A stretch of DNA of 64,000 bases from assembly GCA_914767715.1 (NCBI GenBank), contig OU612071.1, positions 15,310,948 through 15,374,947 of the forward strand, given 5' to 3'. Below are positions 19,720 through 31,232 of the stretch, in pieces. Every line of letters starts with the position of its first letter. Position 1 is the first letter of the stretch. This stretch comes from Membranipora membranacea (Eukaryota > Bryozoa > Gymnolaemata > Cheilostomatida > Membraniporidae). The notes beneath the pieces were generated by a model, which searched no databases, was not told where the DNA came from, and saw only the letters and a program-made list of their open reading frames with translations. Position numbers and translations under genes: made by a program.

Positions 19720-20880
19720 GCTGAATTAAAATATATAGAAAAGGAAAATGAACAATTTAACTTAAATCAAAAGAAACACTTATTTTTCACACTAATGAAA
19801 AAAAAATTACTATTAATTACTTAATAACGATTAACGCTAATTAATTATTGCCTATAACAACACTTAGAAACGGGCGATCCTCTGTTCAATCTACACAAAA
19901 CCTACAGCTGTGAGGAACGGGTATTGATAACTCACTCACTGTGCATATACTTTAAGAGAGTATATGCTGTGAGGAACGGAATTTGTCGTCCTACTTATAA
20001 ATTGGTTCTAACTATGTTTGTAGTTATGGTTTTAAATCTTGCACTCCGGACACTTCAGAATGTCACTTTATTGTGTAATTTAATTGTAGATCTAATTTTG
20101 AGTTACATGCACTGAAGAAAGACAAGATCGCTCAAATCTATTAAAACGTGGTTCCAATTGGTAATGCTAGCACTCTGGTGAGTACGAGGTATTTAACTTA
20201 TTAATTTATAGTGACGAACAGCTGGTTCCCACTACTCCACAAAGCAATTTACTACGGGGTTGTTATTGAGCCTGACCTCTTCTTAGCTTCACTAGAAGTT
20301 GCCTTCAAGTTGTTTAAGAAAGGTTCCTGCCGATAACCTGCTAAGACCCCTGTCTTGTTCTAACAGTAAAACTCTTGATGAGTTTCGAGACAATGCTCTT
20401 ACACCACAAAGTCAATATAATCCTTAGATGTTAATATGACACAATCACTATATATGAATGTGTTCAGGTACGTTTGATATTTTTGTTATTCAACTTAGGT
20501 GACTGATTTTAATTATAAGCACCTACTTGATCTCTGTATAGTGCCTGGAAGCCCAATCAGGTAGTCAAGGCGGTGTATCAGTATCACAGGCCTCTTAGCC
20601 AAGTTAAATTAGCTAAAGACTCCAACCCAATTTCTAGTGAAGGAAAGAGGTATCAGTCTGTGGTCACTCTAAAATTGATGTTCAATTTCTATATTCAATG
20701 TTGAATTAATGTTTCACAGATTAGAGGTATCTTATCTTAAATCGGTAGCGTCCTACTTCTTTAAAACACAAGAATCTAATCCTAAACTATTATTCCGAAA
20801 CTTCAGCTATTTAACCCCCAAGCAAATATGATTACTAATTATTTCTTTTCTGCTTTAACAATAGTTCCCAATGATACTTC
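19720..20880. other. Leader or upstream region of the retroelement
   Basis: No coding potential. The sequence GTTCCTCACAGC occurs twice on the minus strand (around 19910 and 19970). No tRNA primer-binding site or LTR end could be assigned by eye. Confidence 0.4.
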
Positions 20881-20889
20881 TAAAATGAT

Positions 20890-21128
20890 TTCCGACTTGA
20901 TATGAGCACCTACGCGAAATACATGCGTTTATGGTGGGTCACAATGATTTCCGACTTTGATATGAGCACCTACTCGAATTACATGCGTTTATGGTGGATC
21001 ACAATGATTTCCGACTTTGATATGAGCACCTACGCGAATTACATGCGTTTATGGTGGGTCACAATGATTTCCGACTTTGATATGAGCACCTACGCGAATT
21101 ACATGCGTTTAAGGTGGGTCACAATGAT
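20890..21128. repeat. 60-bp tandem repeat, four copies
   Basis: Unit starts TATGAGCACCTACGCGAATT. Copies at about 20902, 20962, 21022 and 21082 differ by one to three bases. Because 60 is divisible by three the array gives an open frame (repeated YMRLWW), which I do not regard as a gene. Confidence 0.9.
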
Positions 21129-21565
21129 TAAACCTCCTAAAGTTAATTTTGAATCCTGTTTCAGAGTGTTGTTATAGTAACAATTAACTACGACTTACTT
21201 TAGTTGATTGCAAAATTGCCTTTTAAACTCTTAGTGAATATGACCTAAGGTCTGAGTACCTGACGAACTGTCCCTAATTACTTTGCCAATTACTATATGC
21301 ATAGAAATCAATTACAACAGTATATTCACTAAAGTTATTGTTTATTGTCTTGATACTTATAAAAAAATGATAATGTAATTCAAATGATACTCACAGTATA
21401 TATTGGTCCTTAGACTCCACTTTAATTTTAGCGTTCCAACAAAGATCTTTGATTTAAAACTAGTATTTATTAAATCAAAATATAATGTCTTTTACTAGCT
21501 ATGTAAAAAGTTGACTGTGCTGCTCAAAGAATTAAACTGTACTAATTTACTGTTCAAAATTTCGG

Positions 21566-21578
21566 CCTTTATATAGGT
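21566..21578 (-). promoter_or_regulatory. Candidate TATA box upstream of the retroelement
   Basis: CCTATATAAAGG on the minus strand, about 1.85 kb upstream of the Gag ATG, between the 235-bp repeats and the leader. If an LTR or long upstream region exists here this would be its core promoter. Confidence 0.4.
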
Positions 21579-21636
21579 GCCGATTTTTGTGCTGACTCTG
21601 CTTGTTGTTGTTTGATTAGCTGTCGGCGGATTAGTG

Positions 21637-22310
21637 GATTAGTGTCTCTTGTGGCTTTGTTATATGAAACCGTTCTGTGGTCACGTCACGTGGTATATGG
21701 CTGTTGTTCCTCAGTCTACCTTCTGGAATTTATTGTTCTATTTTTGGGCTGACTTGTTGTTGTTACTCCATGATTAATTACTTCTGTGTCATCCTGAAGA
21801 TTACTTGGTACTTGGTGCTATAACGTTTTGGAAAACCAAATTCCTGAAGATTAATTGGTACTTGGTACTAGGATTAGTGTCTCTTGTGGCTTTGTTATAT
21901 GAAACCGTTCTGTGGTCACATCACGTGGTATATTGCTGCTGTTCCTCAGTCTACCCTCTGGAATTTGTTGTTCTATTTTTGGGCTGACTTGTTGTTGTTA
22001 CTTCCTGGTTAATTACTTCTGTGTCATCCTGAAGATTACTTGGTACTTGGTGCTATGACGTTTTGGAAAACCAAATTCCTGAAGATTAATTGGTACTTGG
22101 TACTAGGATTAGTGTCTCTTGTGGCTTTGTTATATGAAACCGTTCTGTGGTCACATCACGTGGTATATTGCTGCTGTTCCTCAGTCTACCCTCTGGAATT
22201 TGTTGTTCTATTTTTGGGCTGACTTGTTGTTGTTACTTCCTGGTTAATTACTTCTGTGTCACCCTGGAGATTACTTGGTACTTGGTACTATGACGTTTTG
22301 GAAAACCAAA
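21637..22310. repeat. 235-bp tandem repeat, nearly three copies
   Basis: Blocks beginning GGATTAGTGTCTCTTGTGGC recur at about 21637, 21871 and 22106 with a 235-bp period and about 95% identity. They lie upstream of the candidate promoter on the minus strand and could be U3-like or subterminal repeats of a larger element. Confidence 0.9.
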
Positions 22311-22468
22311 TTTCTGCGTCACTGGAATTCCTATTTTCTGACCGGATTAGCCTGCTGCGGTTATCTTCGCTACATCTTTGATGGATTACTTCTGCGTCTC
22401 TCTGCTCGTTGTGTATGCTTGTGACTACAAAATACCATGGCGGTTACTGGGTGCATTTGTTTCCATCT

Positions 22469-22978
22469 CTATCTGTACCCTCTGACTTCTGCGGCTGGCT
22501 GAATATAACTACATATCTCAAGTGCCCATTTTTGGTACTGACACTTCACAGGGATTTCACTTGTTAGTTGGATTGTATGCTGACAGGCACTGGTCCCTGG
22601 CAACTGACTGTCCTGAGTGGCAAACAAGTGTTTGTACTTGCGTAACAATACACGCAGTCTGCTCTTTTCATCCGACGTTAATGCCGCCCCAGAAAGGTCA
22701 AGACCTTCCGGGTCGACAACATCAGAATCCTCAGTGGTCATAATGTTATCATCGTGGTGTGGTGTAACATTGACAGCCTCTACCGAGCCAATGGTTGAAG
22801 ATCTATACAGAGTACCAGGACTCTCGTTATAGTTCACAACCCGCACAGGAATTAACCTGTCAGTCTGTACCACAACACGTGGACAGATTATGCTGTCCTC
22901 CTGGTATCCCTCATGTTCGAAAAGCAAGTCAGCGCCTTTTGGTAATTTCGGTGGTAGTGAACACTGTACTATTGCCAT
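22469..22978 (-). pseudogene. Fragment of another Ty3/gypsy polyprotein (protease-RT linker)
   Basis: A 169-codon frame containing LLRKYKHLFATQDSQLPG and HTIQLTSEIPVKCQY, the conserved stretch just before Ty3 reverse transcriptase. RT itself is missing, so this is a truncated relic. It differs clearly from the element at 10-19.7 kb. Confidence 0.7.
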
Positions 22979-23040
22979 TGTTCTTGGTGTTAGTTTTTAC
23001 TATTTACAGTCTTTAATTGTCACTGATAATATCTAGTCTA

Positions 23041-23448
23041 TCAAGCAAAGCACGACATGCTTTCACCTAGACCATCTAGCAGCTTTCTCATCCAGTTCAC
23101 CTCCTGTGTAGCAGCACTCAGCGCCACATGCTCAGCTTCAGCAGTGGATAGAGAGATTACAGTCTGTTTCTCGCTCCTCCAGGACAAAGCACCGTAGCTC
23201 AACATCATCACATAGCCAGAAGTAGATTTCCTCTCATCTAGGTCACCAGCCCAGTCAGCATCGCAAAAAGTATTGAGGAACTCTCCTTCTGCATTGATGC
23301 CAGTGTCCCTAAGCCCGAGGTCCAGGGTTCCCCTCAGATACCTGAGAGTCCAATTTACTAAAGCCCAGTGCATACTAATGTGATGAAGACGACCCATATC
23401 CTTCATGTTGAAGTAACTGCTGAGCTTGCTCTTGATGCAGCTTATCAC
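23041..23448 (-). pseudogene. Copia RNase H region
   Basis: Contains TLRYLRGT, CDADWAGDLDERKSTSGYV and SLSTAEAEHVALS, the copia RNase H signatures. Its start abuts the RT active site, so roughly 90 residues of RT thumb and connection are missing. Confidence 0.8.
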
Positions 23449-23882
23449 TGCTTCATCCTTGGCAAGTCATCAACATAAACAGCAACATAAATAGGATCTC
23501 TGCTTGACCTCACATAAAGGCATGGATCAGCACTCGTCTGCTTGAACCCCATCTCAAACAACTTTCCATCTAACGCCTCATTCCAACAGCGTGGGGATTG
23601 CTTCAGACCATACATACTTCTCTTTAGCTTGCAAGCCAGATTCTCTTTTCCTTTTTCCACAAAACCATCTGGTTGCTTCATGTACACATCTTCTTTTAAC
23701 AGGCCATGCAGGAATGCAGTAGTCACATCCATCTGATGCAACTGAAGCTTGTACTTTGCTGCAAGTGCGACCAAAGATCTGAATGATTCAAACCTTACAA
23801 CAGGGCTGAAGGTTTCATCATAATCCTCAACAAACTTCTGAGTGAAACCTCGGGCGTCAAGTCTGACTTTATAGCTCTCCAC
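23445..23882 (-). pseudogene. Copia reverse transcriptase
   Basis: Has KVRLDARGFTQ, DYDETFSPVVRFES, QMDVTTAFLHGLL, MYGLKQSPRCWNE and the catalytic VYVDD at the C-terminal end. The frame stops just after YVDD. Confidence 0.82.
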
Positions 23883-23915
23883 ATTTCCATCTGCATCCCG
23901 CTTGACTTTGTAAAC

Positions 23916-24425
23916 TCATTTGCTGCCAACCACTTTGCTATCGGGAGGAAGCTCAACAAGGTCCCACACCTCATTTGCTGTGAGTGACTCCATCTCAGTT
24001 TCCATGGCACCAACCCACTTTTCCTGATCACAGCTCTGAGTAGCTTCTCTAAAATTGGCAGGTTCACACTCACTATCACGGCTCTTTGCCAGATGGACTC
24101 TGACATCGTATCGGTCTGGCTCCCGTCTCTCACGGCCAGATCTACGAGGCTGTGTCTGTCCCCCAGCATCATCACTTATATTCACATCACCACTTTCGAA
24201 TGTGACCGTCTTTTCTGTGCCCATTTCCGTGTCCTTCTCTGGCGAGGTATAGTACCCCCTCTTACTCTCATCGAAATTAACATCCCTCCTGTATAGCACA
24301 CGCTTTCTAGTTTGATCATAGAGCCTGTAGCCTTTGACATTAGTGCCATAACCCAGCAGGATACATCTCCTTGACTTCACATCTAGTTTTGATCTCTCAT
24401 CCTTAGGGATATGCGCATAGGTCAC
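23916..24425 (-). pseudogene. Copia integrase C-terminal region and RT linker
   Basis: Contains HIPKDERSKLDVKSRRCILLGY, abridged here to its recognisable core SRRCILLGYG, followed by RRDVNFDE: the usual copia motif downstream of integrase. Acidic linker follows. Confidence 0.72.
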
Positions 24426-24487
24426 TCATCCGAAACGCCTCAGATTTCCTACTGTTGGCTTCATTCCTGTCCACGCTCCAAAAAAAG

Positions 24488-24874
24488 TTACACCTCCCAG
24501 GGGTTTAGTTGGGCTACGAATGTGCAGTTAGGCAACCCAGAATCCGACAGCATGCAGCGTACCTTCTTTCCAAGGGTACGGTTGAACCTTTCTGCAACTC
24601 CGTTCTGCTCAGGGGTCTTGGGCACAGTGTACTCATGTCTGATACCCTCCTCAGTTAAGTACCTCTCAAAATCACCCGAGATGTATTCCCCACCATTGTC
24701 ACTTCTTTGAGTTTTCAGACTGGCTCCAACGGTCTCTTCTGCCAGTGCTCTCCATTCTCTAAACTTCTCAAACACATCACTCTTCCTTTTGACCATATAT
24801 GTCCACGCATATCTTGTTTTGTCATCAACAAATGTGACAATGTATTCAGACCCACTGAGAGAGGGCACATCCAT
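24488..24874 (-). pseudogene. Copia integrase catalytic core
   Basis: Shows the DDE pattern: FVDDKTRYAW, RSDNGGEY and EQNGVAERFNRTL. The first part lies in a different frame from the zinc-binding domain upstream. Confidence 0.82.
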
Positions 24875-25116
24875 CTTACCACAGGCATCTGAGTGGACCA
24901 GCTCAAGGGGTGCTTTGCTTGTGATCTCTGTTTCACGGTGAAGCTCTTCCGTGTCTGCTTTCCCTCAGTGCATGCTTTGCATAACTGGGTATTCTTGCCT
25001 GGTTTATAGTCAAAATCATTGACCATTTCTCGCCTCACCAGCTTGTCCATCTGTCTCCAACTCAGATGCCCATATCTCTGATGCCAAAGCTCACTGGCCG
25101 GTTCATTATCAGCCAT
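24715..25116 (-). pseudogene. Copia pre-integrase zinc domain
   Basis: ELWHQRYGHLSWRQMDKL and CKACTEGKQTRKSF form the HHCC pre-integrase domain; the reading frame then shifts into the integrase core. Confidence 0.78.
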
Positions 25117-25268
25117 GAATACTTTCTGTTCGTTAGCAGCATACTGAGTCCGTTACAAACTACCTCCCCGCTCCGCGATTGCCACAACATTACCAACATC
25201 ATCTATTATCTCTGCACTACTCTTCTTAAACACGGTTGTCTTCCCGTATTCTGCAGCCTTTTGAACAC

Positions 25269-25691
25269 TCAGTAAGTTGTATGACAACTCGGGACCAACA
25301 AAACATCATGAAGTTGGAGTTTTCTGCTCTTACCAGATTGTAGTTTCACTTCGATTGTCACGGTGTCTTGTGTTGTTCCCTCTACTTTGTTACCATCTCC
25401 CAGTGTTATTTCGACAGGATTTTCCAGGTAAGTAATGTCTGAGAACAGCTTATCATCTTGGCACATGTGGCATGTTGCACCGCTATCAACTATCCACTCA
25501 TTCGAGAATTTGCATGTCGTCGACAGCACATGCTCTGCGATAAGCCCAGGGACCTCATCACTGCTGCTATCGCTTCCCCTTCCTGGCTTCTGCTTTGTTA
25601 GCCTGATGTCCAGGCTTCTTCCCTCTATTCTGGTACTTGAACTTCTCTTTCTCATATCTTTGCTGCCAATTTTTTCTTTCTGGACAGTCAC
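25269..25691 (-). pseudogene. Copia protease region
   Basis: WIVDSGATCHMCQD is the copia aspartic protease active site (DSGA), followed by ITLGDGNKVEG. The upstream sequence is a short Lys/Ser-rich remnant; the capsid is missing. Confidence 0.78.
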
Positions 25692-25759
25692 GCTGAATAT
25701 TGAACTAAGCTTGTTGTTGCTTTTTGCACCATGCTCAAAAGTGACTTTATTTGACTAGT

Positions 25760-26410
25760 TAAAAATAAGAACATGTGTTTGGAAAGACAACTCTAATAAA
25801 CAACCAGTATACATGAACTGACAATTTCAAAATAAGGATAATACAACATCTCCCTCCGAGCTCTTAAGACAGTACGAGAACACACAGGAAATCAGCCATT
25901 CAACTGTATCTAAAGGTAATAAAATAAATGATATGCAATAAAACTATGTACTCATGCATCAATTTCACATCCTGTGCACAAACAGATACAGAAACATAAA
26001 TTCAACATGATATACAACTAAGTGACATATTATTCCATCTTATAGTGTTCTTATTTTTGCTCACACTCCGGACATTACAGAGGTTCCTCTATTGTTGCGC
26101 TCACATTCTGGACATTACAGAGGTTCCTCTATTGTTGTGCTCACTTTCTGGACATTACAGAGGTTCCTCTATTGTTGTTTCATTGGAACGCATGACTTCC
26201 TCCTTAGACCAGATTGATTAACCTTGTCCGGTCTTCCATCATCTGGCTATTGTGGCGGAGTTACAGGTATGACATCTGACCTGTTTCTCATCAGTTTTCC
26301 ACCACTCTCTGTGTCTACTATCACCCTTCTTGTGGTTGTGTTTGAGGGCTGTGCAACTACTCCTTGTAGGCTATTGTCTCTTAGGATGACATTGTCACCA
26401 TTCAAGAGAG
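25760..26410. repeat. Intergenic stretch with a 51-bp tandem repeat
   Basis: At about 26055-26180 the sequence GGACATTACAGAGGTTCCTC recurs three times with a period near 51 bp. The rest shows no gene. Confidence 0.75.
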
Positions 26411-26413
26411 GGT

Positions 26414-26560
26414 GTAAGTAATAATGTAGGAGCGGGACGGAGTCCCATTTGAGGAGGTGCAGTGAGGAGGTGCAGTGAGGAGGTGCAGTGAGGTAGAGTG
26501 AGGCACAGTGAGGAGGTGCAGTGAGGAGGCGCTGTGAGGAGTCGCTGTGAGCCTGTCTCC
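26414..26560 (+). repeat. Polinton left terminal inverted repeat
   Basis: Starts GTAAGTAATAATGTAGGAGC; the interior is a tandem array based on GAGGAGGTGCAGT. Confidence 0.9.
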
Positions 26561-26926
26561 ATCAGGGAGAATAGTATAACTAGGAAAGTTAAAGTTAATA
26601 TACAATGCAATTTATTTTTTTCGTACCTGAAATATAAATAAAAACATAATAAATAATATAATATATTTTGTCATTTTGAACTAAAAAAAATATGTTAACT
26701 TAAACAGAAAAAGTATAAAAAAAAACAAGCAGCAACATTACTACATGGTGGTATAGGTTTATTGCACAGGTAAATACGGAAAATATACATTTTAATACGC
26801 TATTTACAGTGCTGAAATAAAAAATAGTAACCTAAAAATCTAAAGCAAACTCATCCAATTACATTGAGGTTTGAAGGTAAATTAGATTTCAAGCGGATGC
26901 GTGGTTACACCATCACTGTCTACCTT

Positions 26927-29900
26927 TCATTTGGGGTAGAAATATTTCAAGCCTGCCCTTGACTGTTCGTAGGTATACGTCGATCTATTTTTAAACAAAA
27001 AACCTCTATTGACTCCGGAAATCTTGACTCGATTTTTTAGCACATCCATGAACTGGGTTCTGGTCAGTGTGTTGAGTGATTTGGATAGACCCTTACTACT
27101 GGTCTTTGAATCTTTTTTAGACCAGCAGTAGTAGGTTTTGGAGTTTAGGGCTATCATTCCTCCACCCGTAAACTCCGTTTTGAACAAACCGGGGGTGCGC
27201 TATCATAGGCTAACTGAGCAACACTGCACGGCTCCATCTGCCATTCTTTATCTGCGAGCTTGCTGTTCGATGAAGTTGGTTTTATGGACTGAGCAGAATG
27301 GTTTGGGAACCATTCCCCATACTCAGCGTAGAACTGCTCCTTCATATGAGGCTTGACTATAGTCTCGAGAGAACCGGAGCAGGCCATGTAAGCGGAGTCG
27401 GTATCCATTTCAATGTACTCGAAATCACTCCGATCAAAAAACCTTCAAGAGAATGAACAGCAGACTGATGAGTGCATTGATTAAGAGATATACAAATGCG
27501 AACGCGTTTCTTCCTATATCCGTGATTGAAAAAAAAAACCAGAGAAACACTATTCAATCCTATCGGAGATAAAACTTTAGCTTACCTATCCATAAAGTCG
27601 TAGTAGAACAGAAGCATTCTTAGCTTGGCGTGCATGAGAACTGTCATCCCGACGATATACGGTGTGGATACGGTGGTCTACAACAGGGGTGCCCAACCTA
27701 TGGCTCATGAGCCACCTCGGCTCATTTTGGCTTTTTGGGTGGCTCATTTTAATATTTGCAAATTTCACGCGCTTTTTGGTGCAAATTTCATGCATTCAAT
27801 TCATGCATGTACAATGTACATTAAATGTATGTATAGTGTATACAAGTTCATTGTACTGGGTGCCTGCATTGTAATATGTGTGTAGAGTTGTCTTCTTGCA
27901 GACTTGCCAACCTAAATTTTCCAAAATGCTTACAAAAATTTGCAAAATGCTTACAAAAATTTGCAAAATGCTTAAAATGCTTACAAAACTCCAGGGCGCC
28001 TTATATGACCAGAAATTGCCTAAAAAATTTTCTCGCGCTACGCGTGTAATCTCTCACAATGACTTTGCTTTGGAATTTTTGCCAACACTTATACATGAAT
28101 GAATATGATACATATATATCACTGACTGTTTCCATGTTGTCTACACGCGACGTGGTCAGCTCATTTGGTTTAATTGATTTTTGAAATGGCTCATGCGAGA
28201 GAAAAGGTTGGGCACCCCTGGTCTACAATATAGATAATAAATCTGACTATGAAAAAATAAGCGTTCATTGTTTTATTTGATGGCTGAATGATTCTGTTTT
28301 CTTGATTTCTCAGCGTTATTAAGGTACTGGTGGTATCTAATAATGAAACATTCCACCTGTCGGAGTTGTCTTCCTTCTTTCCGTGGAAAGATAACTCTAG
28401 CAAGAAATTTAAGGAAAACGCAGAGATCAACAAATTTTATCGCCTTACCTTGACTTTCAACAGAGTCATCTCGTAAAAGTCATTCGCTATCTCATCCAAA
28501 GATACGAGGCGATCACCTTTTATGTAGTTACCAGCCTTCTTATCATCATCAACGTATTTGATTTGGCGATGCTTCTCTTGATTAGTAATTGTTTTACCAA
28601 AGGCACTGGAAAAAAAATTAGATTATATTATTTTATCGGTAACTTTTGCACTAACGAGACACAACGGGTAAAATTTGCAATTTACAATTAGACAAATGAA
28701 AATGAGAACCGAATGCGTTTGTACAAGGATCTTTACTAACCTAATTCCTTTGAGTTAACTAGTCTCAGCGAGTAAAGCAAAACTAGGATGCGTATCTCCC
28801 TCCCTGCGAGCCTGACTGACGCTCTGACCAAACTGTTCAAACGGTCTCTTACACTCGTATTGCAACACCTGATAAATTCTAGTGACAACCAGCCCGTGTT
28901 CCAAGTACCACTTTACCAACGCGGATGACAGAAGAATTTTTTCACCCCTTAGTGACCCTATTAACATTCTCTGCGGAACCCGCAAATGGTCAGTGTCAGA
29001 AGCAAACTCCCTCATATGTTCACTCAAATCGGCTCTGGAAACGTTCACATTCTTGAAAATCGGGGACATTTCTGAAAACTTTTCTGTCAGTTGACATTTC
29101 TCCCGTTAAGACTGCCTGCAAGATCTCATACGTGGATTTCGCGCCCCGGTCTCTCACATCTTTGTGTGTATGATTGTAAATAAAATCTTGGGTTTCAATA
29201 TCCAACTCAAGTTGTGACTGCCATTGACATTCAAAGATTGTTATCAAGTCATATCCATGCGCTCTTATGTAAGCTTCCTTTGCTAATGTATCCGAATATA
29301 ACTCGGTTACAGGCTCATTATTTACTGGATTTACATGCAAACCTTGCGTAATAGGACACGGGTTGGGATGTCCGTGAAACAAGCACCCGTGAAATTGATA
29401 TACGGTATTAGTTTCCTCACTAACGCCATCGACTGGAATTCCATGCTTTCCCACACTCTTTTCTCCGCTATTGAATTGGTGTTTTATATGCACTCCGTTG
29501 GTCTCTGATAAAAAAGTGAACCAAGCCAGTGCCTGCCGCCCGAACCTCTGCGTCATCTCGGGTTTAATTGATTTTCCTTGCGTCTACGCACCAGAAAAGA
29601 TGTAGGCATACCTTGCATAAGGCTGTGGAGGTATAGAGCATTAGCATCCACTCCCAGATTTGCGCGCAGGGCTTAGCGGCTGACCCGAGTTTCTGTTCTC
29701 TTATTTTAGTTTTACCCGCTTCGTGATATCTATGATTATGCTTGGTCCACCCGTAAGATTAGCCTTTATCATGTCGTATACGTCTCTATTATTTTCATCT
29801 ATTAATGGAATGTCAAAACTTTCTCTATCAACCTCGCTAAATAACCACCTGATAGCCTGACCGGGAAGTGAAATAGCCGACTTGAGCATGTCAATGCCCT

Positions 29901-31232
29901 TTTGCTGATAAATCTTGGTTTGTTTCTCCAATGCCTGCAAAAACGGACTTACATCTAGTTCGGAGTAATGTTTCAGATAACAGATCATGGTTTTCATTTT
30001 CTTATCATTCCAGGCCTTAACGCAAGACTGATACTCTTCCTCGGATATGTTACTTTGTTTCAAACTACTGTAAAATTCATTGTGCGGTGGTAAAAATGTC
30101 TGTTCTAGTATTTTTGGATCTGTGAGCCATTCGTACGGAAAATATCCCTTAGTTTGATCACAACCGTAAGCTTTCAGATACTTGTCATATGAATAATTCG
30201 GGGCTATGAATTTCACTACGTCTACGATCTTGAAGCTGTCTGTTTGAATACACTGCATGTTTGAATTTCTTTTCACTGTGAATTTGATCTTGCCTGTGTT
30301 GTGAAGATGTTTTAACAACGGACCCTTCATAACATTGATGTCATATCGCCCTCCATTAAATGAAACCACCGGAATTATAGCTCGATAATCTACCAACTTT
30401 TGTCTTATTTTACTTATATCTCTAGATTCGTACATTTCTTTCGAGGAGAAATTACATTCACTGAATTCGGATCCATATCCATATCAATGACCGATAGAGA
30501 CTTGATAAAATCTTTCAGATTTTCGTAGGATTTAATAATCACGCTCTTATCTAACAAAAGCATGTTATTGCTACTCGAGTGAATGTATCTATGCTTCCTT
30601 GTTGTTTTATGACTGATAATTAAACCGGGGCTAACGTTAATCTTAAACCTACATTTAACCCGTTGCCAGAGCTGTGTTAGGGCATCAGTGATATCTATAT
30701 CATCGGGTTTAGTAACGTTGATGTTTAAAATATCAATCACTTTACGTCCGGTATATTTTGTCCGGATCGATGAGTCGTATCGCTGAAGGCATTCATCAAC
30801 GTTTCTGCACACCGTTGGTTCTTGTACATTTTGCTTGTCTGATTGTGAGGACGCCGCTTCAACGCTTGGACTGTTTGAATTATCAATGATCCTATCACCA
30901 ACAGGGTGATTAGCCGGTGGTGTTGCTTTTGAAACCTTAGGCGTTTGATGAGTTTTTAGATGGCGGTCAAAATTATATTTGCGCTTGAAATCTTCGCTGC
31001 CCTCGGGGCAAATGAGACGTGGATGAGCACTCAATGATGTAGGAGTTTTGTGTGATTTTATATGGCGTTTTAGATTATCAGATCTACTAAATTTTCTCTG
31101 ACAAACGTTACACTCTAAGTTTTCAGAATTTTCCCTGACAATGTGAGCCGTTTTCATATGTCTAGTGAATGAACATTTTCGGGAAAATGTTTTGTGACAA
31201 TCACCGCAGGTAAGAGAATTTTTACCCTACAT
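26927..31232 (-). pseudogene. Polinton protein-primed DNA polymerase B, broken
   Basis: The chain starts at an ATG (31232) followed at once by TAG. C2H2 fingers follow (CGDCHKTFSRKC, CNVCQRKFSRSD), then exo II (VVSFNGGRYDIN), the Polinton-specific palm insertion (VYQFHGCLFHGHPNPC), SAFGKTITNQEKH, IVGMTVLMHAKLRMLLFYYDF, the catalytic EMDTDSAYM near 27.4 kb, and the thumb (KTEFTGGGMIALNSKTYYCW). GT-AG introns separate late exons (about 28611-28740, 28450 to 27680, 27588 to 27440). Compared with the polymerase at the left window edge, about 340 residues including the third finger and exo I are deleted near 30.42 kb. Further stops and shifts occur at 29.6, 29.05, 28.76 and 27.17 kb, and a hAT element sits in one intron. 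Confidence 0.88.
27684..28220. mobile_element. Non-autonomous hAT element inside Polinton polB, with 8-bp target duplication
   Basis: Ends are CAGGGGTGCCCAACC and its exact reverse complement, a hAT-type terminus. Flanks are perfect 8-bp repeats GTCTACAA (27676-27683 and 28221-28228). Length 537 bp with no transposase frame. An internal block from about 27897 (ACTTGCCAACCT and onward) matches the left part of the element at 46.37 kb, so it is chimeric or nested. Confidence 0.93.

Larger units (their letters stand above)
23041..25700 (-). mobile_element. Broken Ty1/copia retrotransposon
   Basis: On the minus strand the order protease, pre-integrase, integrase, RT, RNase H is that of Ty1/copia. 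The frames are split at about 25.15, 24.8, 24.45, 23.9 and 23.45 kb, and a segment between the RT active site and RNase H is deleted. No capsid gene or LTR was recognised. Confidence 0.85.

Noticed and set aside
20902..21177. Repeat-containing protein with YMRLWW units
   Set aside because: It exists only because a 60-bp tandem repeat keeps frame; no promoter, splice sites or homology.
21637..22310. The 235-bp repeats as an LTR of the retroelement
   Set aside because: They are tandem, no matching copy was found near the integrase end, and no TG...CA boundary with a primer-binding site could be placed.
26395..26610. Leu/Thr/Ser/His-rich minus-strand frames
   Set aside because: Translations of the left terminal inverted repeat array.
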